Below, piece by piece: positions 25,578-33,266 of a stretch of 64,000 bases of DNA; within the stretch, counting starts at the first letter, position 1, and every line of letters starts with the position of its first letter. A program made the translations under genes and the position numbers. Under the pieces are notes generated by a model. That model worked only from the letters and a program-made list of their open reading frames with translations, had not been told where the DNA came from and did no database searches. This DNA comes from Paenibacillus tuaregi (GTDB taxonomy: Bacteria > Bacillota > Bacilli > Paenibacillales > Paenibacillaceae). The stretch is from contig NZ_LT575476.1 of assembly GCF_900086655.1 (NCBI RefSeq), positions 2,949,869-3,013,868 of the forward strand, written 5' to 3'.

Positions 25578-25877
25578 ATTGGTGGGTGATTTCACTGAAG
25601 CTGCTTAATAGACGAACGACCTGCGGCCAAGCGCTAGCGCTCGCCTTTGGTTTTGGATTTCATCCCCTTGAAAGTAAAAAAACAACAGTGAAAGGGGAAG
25701 GGGAAAATCGAGGGAGTTACAGCAGCTGCTTGACAGGTCTCGTTCATAGCAGTGATGGGGACTGGCGTTCGTTCCCGGAGCCTTTCGACATAAATCGCCC
25801 CCCTAAACCAAATCAAGGGCCGTCCTTTGGGACGGCCTCCTATTTGAACTCAAGATTTAGCACTCAACAAGTACGCT
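25578..25877. other. Intergenic stretch between convergent genes
   Basis: 300 bases with no credible gene on either strand. The only structure is a GGCCGTCC-TTTG-GGACGGCC stem at 25818-25837 with a poor T-tail, perhaps the mannoside operon terminator. Confidence 0.6.
25818..25837 (+). terminator. Possible terminator of the mannoside operon
   Basis: A perfect 8-bp GC-rich stem with a TTTG loop, followed by TCCTATTTG, which is a weak tail. Confidence 0.45.
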
Positions 25878-27227
25878 TTATTTAATATGGGAAGGACTCG
25901 TTTTACGAATGTGAAAAATAATATCGAACTGCTCTTTCAAGGACGCATCATAATAGAGGTCATCCTTCGAAAAAACTTGCGCTCCTGCACTCAGGATCTT
26001 CCGCTTCTCTTGAACCCATGATTTGGCCTTTCCATGAAGATGCCGCAAATCGAGTAAATATTTATCATGCGACACTTTTCCAAGTGTATAATTGAAGCTG
26101 TTCACATTCTTCGGTATTTCATAGGTTGACAGCTTTCCATTTCCGGTATTTGGGTCGTACTCACGATATAATGTGAACTTGCCCTCTGAAGTCGTGCTTC
26201 CCATGATGACATATTGATCACCTAAGCGCTCTTTCAGCATCTTACCCGCTACGTAAGGATATAACTTCTTATCCACAATCCCTTTGGCAACGTGGGTATT
26301 ATGACCCGAGAAGATCGTCTTCCCGCCTAAGGCCGTCTGAGCCCATATGACATTATCAGCCAGGTACTGCTCGTGAAGCTTGATGAGGCCCGTGTAATCA
26401 CTTGGAATCGTCATGGATGTAAAGTTCTCAATCACTCTTGCTGTTGCTTTCACCCAGACAAGCTCGGATGTATTGCTCTCTGCACTTCCCTGCTTGGTCA
26501 CCTTATCAAGCAGCTGCACCACCTTCCTCGCTTGTTCGTTAAAACTCTTTCTCTCCTCAGGTGTAAGCTTCACATAACCCTGCAAGTTCCCGCTTGCCTT
26601 GGCCAGCTCTGTATAGTTATTCTTCACTTCATCCAGCACTTCAGGATGATGCTGCTTAACATAGTTAATCACTTTATTAAAAACTGTTTCATCCAACGCT
26701 TTTAGATCAAGCCCGACAAACTGAATCTTCTTCTTGTTTGCAGGATTGGCATTATAATCTTTCATCCACTTTAACATAGCTACATGTTCATCTGTCGGAT
26801 ATAGAAGTCTCAACAGTTTCCTAGGATCTCCTTTTCCGGTTTGGATGTATTCATTAACCTTTAAGCCAACTCCCCAATCCTCTTCCAGTCCAAAATTCGT
26901 AAAGCCCATTTCTGTAACCAAATATTTCACAAGCCGAAATTTCATGTTGAAAATCTCTGAGCTTCCATGTGTACTTTCCCCTAGTCCAACATATCGGGCG
27001 CTGCCGATCATATTCTTAAGCGGCTTTAGATCATCAAGTGACTTTGTAGGGTCGGTGGTTTTAAATGGCCTCGCCTGTGAAGCAATAGATTGGATAAGGT
27101 TCTGCTGGACCGATTTAGATGAGCTGCTAGCTCCCACCGACTGGACGCCCCCTTCCTGTGTAAATCCTCCAATTAGTAGAGAAGCGCTGACCATAGCGGC
27201 CACTCCAATGTGCAACGTTTTGTTCAT
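25878..27227 (-). CDS. Secreted erythromycin-esterase-like protein
   Basis: A 449-residue protein of the erythromycin esterase superfamily. An N-terminal signal peptide (MNKTLHIGVAAMVSASLLIGG) predicts export, unlike classic cytoplasmic EreA/B. The family motif GLGESTHGSSE (E84, H87) and later FSGHNTHVAKG are intact, so hydrolase activity is likely, but most chromosomal members have unknown substrates. The start at 27227 is seven bases after GAGGTG; a second ATG just upstream is possible. It stands alone after the FusB-type gene's terminator, with a cluster of GTCA motifs upstream. Resistance to macrolides should not be assumed. Confidence 0.85.
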   Translation of the reverse strand: MNKTLHIGVAAMVSASLLIGGFTQEGGVQSVGASSSSKSVQQNLIQSIASQARPFKTTDPTKSLDDLKPLKNMIGSARYVGLGESTHGSSEIFNMKFRLVKYLVTEMGFTNFGLEEDWGVGLKVNEYIQTGKGDPRKLLRLLYPTDEHVAMLKWMKDYNANPANKKKIQFVGLDLKALDETVFNKVINYVKQHHPEVLDEVKNNYTELAKASGNLQGYVKLTPEERKSFNEQARKVVQLLDKVTKQGSAESNTSELVWVKATARVIENFTSMTIPSDYTGLIKLHEQYLADNVIWAQTALGGKTIFSGHNTHVAKGIVDKKLYPYVAGKMLKERLGDQYVIMGSTTSEGKFTLYREYDPNTGNGKLSTYEIPKNVNSFNYTLGKVSHDKYLLDLRHLHGKAKSWVQEKRKILSAGAQVFSKDDLYYDASLKEQFDIIFHIRKTSPSHIK

Positions 27228-27291
27228 CATGTTCACCTCAACGATAGATTTAAGCGACATTCATCCTCATGCACACACTAATGATCCATGT

Positions 27292-27360
27292 GTCATGAGT
27301 CATTCGCCTTGTCATCATTGTCACCCAGCTTCCGTCATGTCACCTAGTTATAAATCGTCA
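27292..27360. promoter_or_regulatory. Cluster of seven GTCA (TGAC) motifs
   Basis: GTCA occurs at 27292, 27299, 27311, 27320, 27334, 27339 and 27357, about 65-135 bases upstream of the esterase-like gene. It may be an operator array or chance. Confidence 0.3.
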
Positions 27361-27494
27361 CAAAGCAGAAATTGACAGAACATCACGCGAAAGCAATTAC
27401 ATTTCATCACTATCAAAAATGACAGTCTCACGGAATAATGACCCTATCCAGCACGCTAAAAAAGACTCAAGCTTTTTCTAGGCATTCTGCCCAC

Positions 27495-27537
27495 AAAAAA
27501 ACAGCCTCCGTCCGACAGACCGGACGAAGGCTGTTTG
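27495..27537 (-). terminator. Terminator of the FusB-type gene
   Basis: A long stem AAACAGCCTCCGTCCG / CGGACGAAGGCTGTTT with a 6-nt loop and flanking T-run on the minus strand. Confidence 0.85.
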
Positions 27538-27542
27538 GTTAG

Positions 27543-28190
27543 TTATTTGCGAACCGTGTAAATAAACTTCTCGAGTGCACCGGTATCCGTAATGGACTGA
27601 TTGCATTCTTGGTTATCCATACATACATAATGGCCAATGGCAGCAATATTGTCCGGCGAAGCAATAGCAGGTCTGGTTCTGACTGTGAAGAATGCAAGCT
27701 CATGGTGCCGATTGCAGAACAGGCAGTACCCTTTTTTGTGGGTTGGTGTGATTCTTCCCTCTATCCCGACGAACTTCCCATCCATTGGATAAACAATGAA
27801 CAGCTTGTTTGCCGCAATATCGACCCAGCTCAAATACGTAAGATAGCGGAAGTCGATGGCTTGCAAGTCAGGCACCTTCAGCTTTTTATGTTTAGGGAAT
27901 AACTTCTGAATCTGCTTCAGCGTAATCGGCGGAAATGGCTCCAAATAAGGTTCTAGCGCGTTAAGATAACTCTGGAAATCGTATGCCGTCTCGAAGGTGG
28001 ATATTCGTTCCAGCATCTGCTGCTGATCCACTGTTAGATCCGTGAAAGCTTCAACAATGTTCGCAGCAGCGGTAAACCTTACAGTTTCCAAGACGCGCTG
28101 GTCCGCAACGCTTCGCAGTGTTTTCTGAAGAAATTCCGCTTGGTTCTTAATCGTATTAAATTGATGGTTTCTAATAAATGGTGTTTTCAT
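27543..28190 (-). CDS. FusB/FusC-type EF-G-binding zinc-finger protein
   Basis: A 215-residue protein with the two-domain FusB layout: a helical N-terminal half and a C-terminal domain with a four-cysteine zinc finger, C156-LF-C159 (followed by NRHHEL) and C190-MDNQE-C196. FusB and FusC bind EF-G and free it from fusidic-acid-stalled ribosomes; chromosomal homologues are common in bacilli. The ATG at 28190 has a modest AAGGGG site that can be paired by an upstream CCTTAT. Upstream lie a short leader ORF and a nested inverted-repeat structure, suggesting inducible attenuation. Terminator follows. Family assignment is confident; resistance is inference. Confidence 0.88.
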   Translation of the reverse strand: MKTPFIRNHQFNTIKNQAEFLQKTLRSVADQRVLETVRFTAAANIVEAFTDLTVDQQQMLERISTFETAYDFQSYLNALEPYLEPFPPITLKQIQKLFPKHKKLKVPDLQAIDFRYLTYLSWVDIAANKLFIVYPMDGKFVGIEGRITPTHKKGYCLFCNRHHELAFFTVRTRPAIASPDNIAAIGHYVCMDNQECNQSITDTGALEKFIYTVRK

Positions 28191-28201
28191 AGCTTTCAGC
28201 C

Positions 28202-28326
28202 CCTTATTTTTCTTAAATGAATATAAGGTGCAAAGCCTGTTATTAGAAACGATAATGTAAAGTTTGGGCGATCGAATCTAGCCTATCGCACCTCACGCAA
28301 AGTATCGCCCCTGATCAGGCTTTGCA
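28202..28326 (-). promoter_or_regulatory. Nested inverted repeats (candidate attenuator) before the FusB-type gene
   Basis: Three stems can form in the leader. The outer one pairs TGCAAAGCCTG (minus strand, 28326-28316) with CAGGCTTTGCA (28239-28229), perfect over 11 bp. Within it GGGCGAT (28310-28304) pairs with ATCGCCC (28272-28266). Next to the gene CCTTAT (28228-28223) pairs with ATAAGG (28207-28202), which includes the ribosome site. The 5' outer arm overlaps the last codons of the leader peptide. Confidence 0.65.
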
Positions 28327-28365
28327 TGAGGCCTTCCTAGCAAATGAGCAATTCATCGTTGCCAT
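28315..28365 (-). CDS. Leader peptide of the FusB-type gene (16 residues)
   Basis: A short ORF with the sequence MATMNCSFARKASCKA. It has a strong ribosome site (GGAGG, 8-base spacer) and ends with AAA GCC TGA inside the outer arm of the attenuator-like structure. A ribosome stalled on it would free the distal arms near the FusB-type start. Staphylococcal fusB is, to my knowledge, also preceded by a leader peptide. The sequence features are direct; the mechanism is inference. Confidence 0.6.
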   Translation of the reverse strand: MATMNCSFARKASCKA

Positions 28366-28422
28366 AAATAATACCTCCTATCCATAACATGGGAAAAGTA
28401 TATCAAGAATTAGCAGTTGGCG

Positions 28423-28968
28423 CTAGTCTTGGATTAATGCCTCAGTCTGTAACCTTATAATAATTTCATCAACCGTTTGCTCTGGGGTCAATTCCGATGA
28501 GTCCAGCCATAGACCGACCTTGGGTGTCTCATCCCGTAACACACGATCTAGCTGTTCAACGCTCCACAACCCATATCCCTTCTTTGAACGGGCGGCTTCT
28601 CTTAAGGCGACCGCCGTCGTATCTGGGCAAAGCACCACAACATATACAGGGCGGCTTCTGATATAAGATAAGAAATCATTCAGCACAGTTCCGACAACGA
28701 CATCCTGGACTACAACAGTAAAGCCTGCTCGGGCATACTCCTCCGCACAATGTGCAGCTAGCCGATATCGCAGCCGGAGCTGGTCGAGCTCTTCATTCCC
28801 TGCATCCGGGTTCACTTCTTTACGGTTGTTCACAATCATTCTCCGAAAGATATCCCCCCGCAAATGCACCGATTTCTCAAATCGTTCGGAGAGCAGCTGG
28901 GCTACTGTAGATTTTCCACTAGCCATAATTCCTGTAACTAAAATAATGCTAGGACTTTCCATCAACAT
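28423..28968 (-). CDS. P-loop kinase, chloramphenicol-phosphotransferase-like
   Basis: A 181-residue P-loop kinase. Walker A is VTGIMASGKSTVA near residue 13, followed by HLRGDIFRRM, a lid-like region with REAARSKKGYG, and LWLDSSELTPEQTVDEI at the end. This layout fits the adenylylsulfate-kinase/zeta-toxin/CPT group of small-molecule kinases; annotators often name such genes AAA ATPase. The start at 28968 is nine bases after GAAGGGG; the ATG at 28977 sits too close to it. The gene ends 57 bases before the FusB leader on the same strand. The substrate is unknown; phosphorylation of an antibiotic is only one option. Confidence 0.75.
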   Translation of the reverse strand: MLMESPSIILVTGIMASGKSTVAQLLSERFEKSVHLRGDIFRRMIVNNRKEVNPDAGNEELDQLRLRYRLAAHCAEEYARAGFTVVVQDVVVGTVLNDFLSYIRSRPVYVVVLCPDTTAVALREAARSKKGYGLWSVEQLDRVLRDETPKVGLWLDSSELTPEQTVDEIIIRLQTEALIQD

Positions 28969-29063
28969 GATATGCATCCCCTTCTTCTCTTCTACTTGTA
29001 TTGTAAAGTGATAAGAAAAAGTTGAAAGGGAAAATTCAGCTTAAATGGATGAGTACCATTCGG

Positions 29064-29693
29064 TTATGAGCGCATGCCTATAGCTCGGATAATCACATTA
29101 GGTATGAATAACAGCAGTACAATGGAGCTGTACACACCAATGATATAGCTTGTCGCATAGACGAGGCCGAAGCCCTGGTGGAATAGAAAGGTGATCAGAT
29201 GAATCAGCATATTCGTAAAACAGAAAGCGTAACTTCGGATCATCCAATTCCGGTGCCGGTTGATTTGCTTTTTCTTGATTTGTACAAGAGCCACAATAGT
29301 CATTACCGGCCAAATGATATTCAGCACGTTGAACCCCATGCTGCTTATTTTTCCACCCGTGGCGTAGGGTGCCATATAACCGGATGTCACAACTACAACA
29401 AGCACGGACACGAAGTATATGTAGCCGTTGACGCGATGCAGCTTGCGGCTTGCCGCAAAGAACCGATTCGAAAAATTCAGCAGTCCCGACGCCATGGCTA
29501 TACAGGCAAACGCAACATGCACATACATAACGTTTAACCAGACCGGGAGATGAAGTGCGCGCTTAAGTCCTGTTTTATGGCTTAAAAAGTCCGTGGCACC
29601 AGGATCAACAATATAATTAGTTATCAAGGCATATAAGATGAACAAAATACTAACTCCGGCTAATAGGCCGTATAGTGTTTTACGTATATTCAT
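29064..29693 (-). CDS. DUF2306-type membrane protein
   Basis: A 209-residue integral membrane protein with about six hydrophobic helices. Conserved His residues sit at helix ends (YVHVAFACIAM, RKLHRVNGYIY and RHRNWMIRSYAF), the pattern of the DUF2306 family, which may bind haem or metals. The start at 29693 follows GGAGG by ten bases; a GTG start further upstream would include that site in the coding region. It is 43 bases after the DJ-1 gene in the transcription order, so the two may share a transcript. The function is unknown. Confidence 0.75.
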   Translation of the reverse strand: MNIRKTLYGLLAGVSILFILYALITNYIVDPGATDFLSHKTGLKRALHLPVWLNVMYVHVAFACIAMASGLLNFSNRFFAASRKLHRVNGYIYFVSVLVVVVTSGYMAPYATGGKISSMGFNVLNIIWPVMTIVALVQIKKKQINRHRNWMIRSYAFCFTNMLIHLITFLFHQGFGLVYATSYIIGVYSSIVLLLFIPNVIIRAIGMRS

Positions 29694-29736
29694 AAAGTCT
29701 TGAACCTCCACAGCGGCGTATTATTGCAATTCCTCA

Positions 29737-30780
29737 TTAAGGTGAGGATACCCGCTTTCCTATTAATTTGGATGCTGGAAGCAATCCGGCTTTGACGATT
29801 CCGGTCATTTCATCTCCGAGCGCAGCAACTTCGAATTTCAAATTGATGCGCATAGGCTTTGTAATTTTCAAGGACCAGGTAAGCTTGCTGCCCTGATATG
29901 CAGGGTTAATCAACTGAAGGGTCTCCTCCCCTTGTGTGGCCTTACCCTCGATCATTCCATTTATTGTTGATATTGATAGCTTAACATGCATTTTCCCCAC
30001 TGGTGTAGAGATTGTCGTGTCCCAGTCTCCGTCAAAGACAGATTCCTGAGCAGAGGCGCCGCGCAAGGGGTCGTTATTCGCTACGGCGATATTGATGCTC
30101 CCCGTCTTATCCGTTTCGTCACCGGTCGATTTCACAGCTCCTGGGATTGCTCCAACCTTCCTCCAAACCGTTCCTCTTCGTTCATACTCAAACAACTGCT
30201 CTACCGCGTGTGCGATCCTTGGACCAAGCTCACGTTCCACCAGATACAGAGCCACATCAAGTCCCGAGGTGACGCCGCCGCCAGTAACAAGGTTCCCGTC
30301 GTCAACTACCCGTGCGGCTACAGGAACTGCTCCGGTGGCTCCCAGAAAATCCATGCCCAGATGATTCGTTACCGCCGGCCGGCCTTCCAGGAGTCCTCCC
30401 ATCGCCAGCAGCAGGGAACCGCCGCACACTGTGGCAACCAGGGTATCTTTGTGTCCGAGCGCCTGTCCAACCAGATGGGTCAGCTCCGTATTCATAGCCT
30501 TGACTAGAATCGCCGGAACCGAGCTGGGGCCATCCCCCTCTACGTCACCGGACGCGCCAGGCACGATAATGATCCCTCCTTGATCTGGACTCAGTGTACC
30601 GCTTGCATCAATTTTCAACCCGTTAATACCGCTTGCCACGGACCTAGGTCCTTCAGCGGTGACAAGTTCTACGTTTACCGGTTCTTTACTATACAAAGAC
30701 GCGGCGCAAAAGACTTCATAAGGTGCAAAGGCATCCAGCAAATCGAAGCCATCAAACAGCACAACTTGAACCTTCAGCAT
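29737..30780 (-). CDS. DJ-1/PfpI-family protein with extra C-terminal domain
   Basis: A 347-residue protein. Residues 1-205 form a DJ-1/PfpI (class I glutamine amidotransferase-like) domain with the nucleophile elbow TVCGGSLLLA and the usual FDGFDLLDAFAPYEVF start, closest to isonitrile-hydratase-type members. Residues about 245-347 add a beta-rich module (GDWDTTISTPVGKMHV, then SKLTWSLKITKP) resembling small lipocalin-like or YceI-like sandwiches; I do not recognise it. The start at 30780 has GGAGG eight bases upstream. It is divergent from the response regulator gene. Confidence 0.82.
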   Translation of the reverse strand: MLKVQVVLFDGFDLLDAFAPYEVFCAASLYSKEPVNVELVTAEGPRSVASGINGLKIDASGTLSPDQGGIIIVPGASGDVEGDGPSSVPAILVKAMNTELTHLVGQALGHKDTLVATVCGGSLLLAMGGLLEGRPAVTNHLGMDFLGATGAVPVAARVVDDGNLVTGGGVTSGLDVALYLVERELGPRIAHAVEQLFEYERRGTVWRKVGAIPGAVKSTGDETDKTGSINIAVANNDPLRGASAQESVFDGDWDTTISTPVGKMHVKLSISTINGMIEGKATQGEETLQLINPAYQGSKLTWSLKITKPMRINLKFEVAALGDEMTGIVKAGLLPASKLIGKRVSSP

Positions 30781-30944
30781 AACTATACCTCCCTTCGTAT
30801 TCGCTTGGGAAATCATAACAAATGAGTATCTCAAACAAGGGTATAAAAAAGTCACAAAACTATAAACAACTCATTACAAAATCGAGAGTTACGATAGTTC
30901 TGACCGCAAAAAGTGATACACTGAAAGGCAGAGGTGGGATATAC

Positions 30945-31631
30945 ATGAATTTGGCAAATACGATACTTGTAGTCGATGATGACCAGAGTATTGTCGAACT
31001 ATTAAAAGACTTTTTGGAAAATGAGCATTTTCGCGTGATTACAGCTTGCGACACCACTCAAGCCTTGTCCCTGTTTCAGCAGAATACGATCCACTGCATT
31101 GTCCTTGATATCATGATGCCGGGACAGGATGGTTTTGAACTGTGCCGCAGGATTCGGGCAGAGAGCAGCGTTCCTATTCTGTTCTTAAGTGCGCGCAGCG
31201 ATGATGTGGACAAAATTCGGGGGCTTACCATTGGCGGGGATGATTATATCGTCAAAACAGCCTCTCCCGGGGAAATCGTTGCTAGAGTAAAGGCTGTACT
31301 ACGCCGCTCCCCTACCCAGCAGCCTATGGACGGCAGGGTGATCGACTATGGACGCATCAAAATAAACCTTTCTACAAGAGAGGTTCTGGTAGACGGAGCA
31401 CTCGTAGCCCTAACCCCAAGGGAATATGACCTGCTCCGGTTGTTTGCAGAACACCCACGGCATGTTTTTACATATGAACAATTGCTCGCTAAATTCTGGG
31501 ATGGGATTGGCGATAGACACACGATCAGGGTTCATCTCAGCCGGCTGCGGGAGAAGATCGAATCCGATCCGAATCAGCCGCAATATTTAATCAATATCTG
31601 GGGCATTGGCTATCGCTTTGATGGAGGATAA
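30945..31631 (+). CDS. OmpR-family response regulator
   Basis: A 228-residue two-component regulator. The receiver has the acidic pair D11-D12 and the phosphorylation site D55 (CIVLDIMMPG); the conserved Lys is in DDYIVKTASP, where the usual K-P-F is K-T-A. The C-terminal winged helix is complete (LTPREYDLLRLFAEHP, RVHLSRLREKIE, WGIGYRFDGG). The start at 30945 follows AGAGGTGGGAT by four to eight bases; the longer upstream frame lacks a site. Its stop codon overlaps the kinase start region, so the two are cotranscribed and probably cognate. No target operon is adjacent apart from the divergent DJ-1 gene. Confidence 0.9.
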   Translation: MNLANTILVVDDDQSIVELLKDFLENEHFRVITACDTTQALSLFQQNTIHCIVLDIMMPGQDGFELCRRIRAESSVPILFLSARSDDVDKIRGLTIGGDDYIVKTASPGEIVARVKAVLRRSPTQQPMDGRVIDYGRIKINLSTREVLVDGALVALTPREYDLLRLFAEHPRHVFTYEQLLAKFWDGIGDRHTIRVHLSRLREKIESDPNQPQYLINIWGIGYRFDGG

Positions 31632-31633
31632 TG

Positions 31634-32965
31634 ATGAGAACTCTCCGCATTCGTTCCTTTATGATACTGTGCTTAGTAGTTATACTTTTCCTGCCGTGGA
31701 TTTTCTTCGTTACAGCTCACTTTATGGAAACAAACACAATAAACTTCACCAAAAACTCGCCGCGAGACGAGAAGCTCCAAAGACAATTGACGGACATTAT
31801 TCATCAGATCGAAGTGAGATCAGATCAATGGATGGATTCCAAGTGGCAAAGCCAACTGCATAAAGAGCTGCAGCTGGCGAGAATGGATGCGGTTATTCTT
31901 ACTGCATCAGATGAGGAGATATATTCCTCTAACCCGGACCGCAAGAGTGCATCACTGTCAACCGAACGGTTCTCCATCCTGGAGGATGGCCACATCATCG
32001 GCAAGGTCATCCTATACCTTCCAAATGTGGATTCCAGACAGGTTCAGGTCATTTCAGCGTTTCTAGGACTGCTGCTGGCCTTCCTGATTATTGGTATTGG
32101 CATGCGGAGGCTTCTGCTTAAGCCTCTGGAGAAGATGAGTCTGGGGGCTAGACAAATTGCCGTGGGAGATTGGAGTGTGCAGTTACCGCTATCCAGGATC
32201 ACCGAAATCAAGGAAGTACGGGATGGGTATGAAGTCATGGTGAACGGGCTTCAACAGGCTTATCAGAAGCAAACCGAATTAGAAGCAGAACGCAAATTCG
32301 TCATTGCAGCTGTTGCACATGATTTGAGGACTCCGTTATTCGCTTTACGAGGATATTTGGATGGCCTGGAGCAAGGGATTGCTCAATCACCGGACAAAAT
32401 AGCAAAGTATGTGGCGGTTTGTAAGGAGAAATCAACGCAATTGGACCGGCTTGTAGAGGAGCTTTTTACTTTCACAAAAATGGAGTATTTGGAGACCAAA
32501 CTAAACAGCACCGCCGTTGATTTAAGTCTTATTCTCAGAAAATCAATGGACAGCCTAGGCCCGCTGGCTCAGCACAAGAACATCCCGGTCTCGATTCACT
32601 CTGCGGGTGACTGTACCATTAACGGTGACGCCCACTTGGTAGAGCGTGCGATGAACAATCTTTTGGATAATGCCGTCAGACATACACCTGCTCACGGTAA
32701 AATAACAATTGAGTGTTCTCAAGATGGGGACCATGTAAAGTTTTCGATACGTGATTCTGGGCCGGGGTTCTCTTCAGAAGAGCTGGAGCGGGTGTTTGAA
32801 CCTTTATATCGTGGTGAGGTATCGAGAAACCGGTCAACCGGAGGCAGCGGATTAGGATTAACGATTTCCCAAAAAATCATTCGTCGTCACGGGGGTGAAC
32901 TCACCGCACATAATCATCCAGACGGTGGAGCACTCTTAACTGGTTGGTTTCCTGTGAACGGTTAG
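31634..32965 (+). CDS. Sensor histidine kinase
   Basis: A 443-residue membrane kinase. Two transmembrane helices (about residues 10-30 and 140-160) bracket an extracellular sensor of about 110 residues. A HAMP domain follows, then HisKA with phosphorylated H229 (AVAHDLRTPLFALRG), and HATPase with NNLLDNAVRHTP and GGSGLGLTISQKI. Two adjacent ATG codons exist at 31631 and 31634; the second is better spaced from GGAGG. It partners the preceding response regulator. The signal is unknown. Confidence 0.9.
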   Translation: MRTLRIRSFMILCLVVILFLPWIFFVTAHFMETNTINFTKNSPRDEKLQRQLTDIIHQIEVRSDQWMDSKWQSQLHKELQLARMDAVILTASDEEIYSSNPDRKSASLSTERFSILEDGHIIGKVILYLPNVDSRQVQVISAFLGLLLAFLIIGIGMRRLLLKPLEKMSLGARQIAVGDWSVQLPLSRITEIKEVRDGYEVMVNGLQQAYQKQTELEAERKFVIAAVAHDLRTPLFALRGYLDGLEQGIAQSPDKIAKYVAVCKEKSTQLDRLVEELFTFTKMEYLETKLNSTAVDLSLILRKSMDSLGPLAQHKNIPVSIHSAGDCTINGDAHLVERAMNNLLDNAVRHTPAHGKITIECSQDGDHVKFSIRDSGPGFSSEELERVFEPLYRGEVSRNRSTGGSGLGLTISQKIIRRHGGELTAHNHPDGGALLTGWFPVNG

Positions 32966-33129
32966 GACTTAGCTTCCTGCCCCTTGTTCTAACCGGCACA
33001 GTCTATTACAGATCAAAAAGCATGATATCCCAATACCAGATCACTATTTATAAAAGTGAGCCTAGATTGCAAGCTGAGAAAATACTGAAACAGTAAAAAC
33101 AAAAGATGAAACCATGTAAACCTATAAAA

Positions 33130-33165
33130 GAGAAACCCGCCATCTCGGTTCGGGTTTCTCCTTTT
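33130..33165 (+). terminator. Terminator of the two-component operon
   Basis: Stem GAGAAACCCG / CGGGTTTCTC with an 11-nt loop, followed by CTTTT. The remaining 32966-33266 interval shows nothing else. Confidence 0.8.
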
Positions 33166-33266
33166 AAGTTATTGGAATCCTATAGGCTGTTATAATCTGG
33201 ACGAGCACCCTCTGTGATCCTAGATATTCACACTGCTGCAAAGGAGCCCCTTCTAATCTTTACGGG

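Noticed and set aside
25586-25885. 99-codon + strand frame between the GH38 and esterase-like genes
   Set aside because: Weak ribosome site, odd composition, overlaps the terminator-like stem and the end of the esterase gene.
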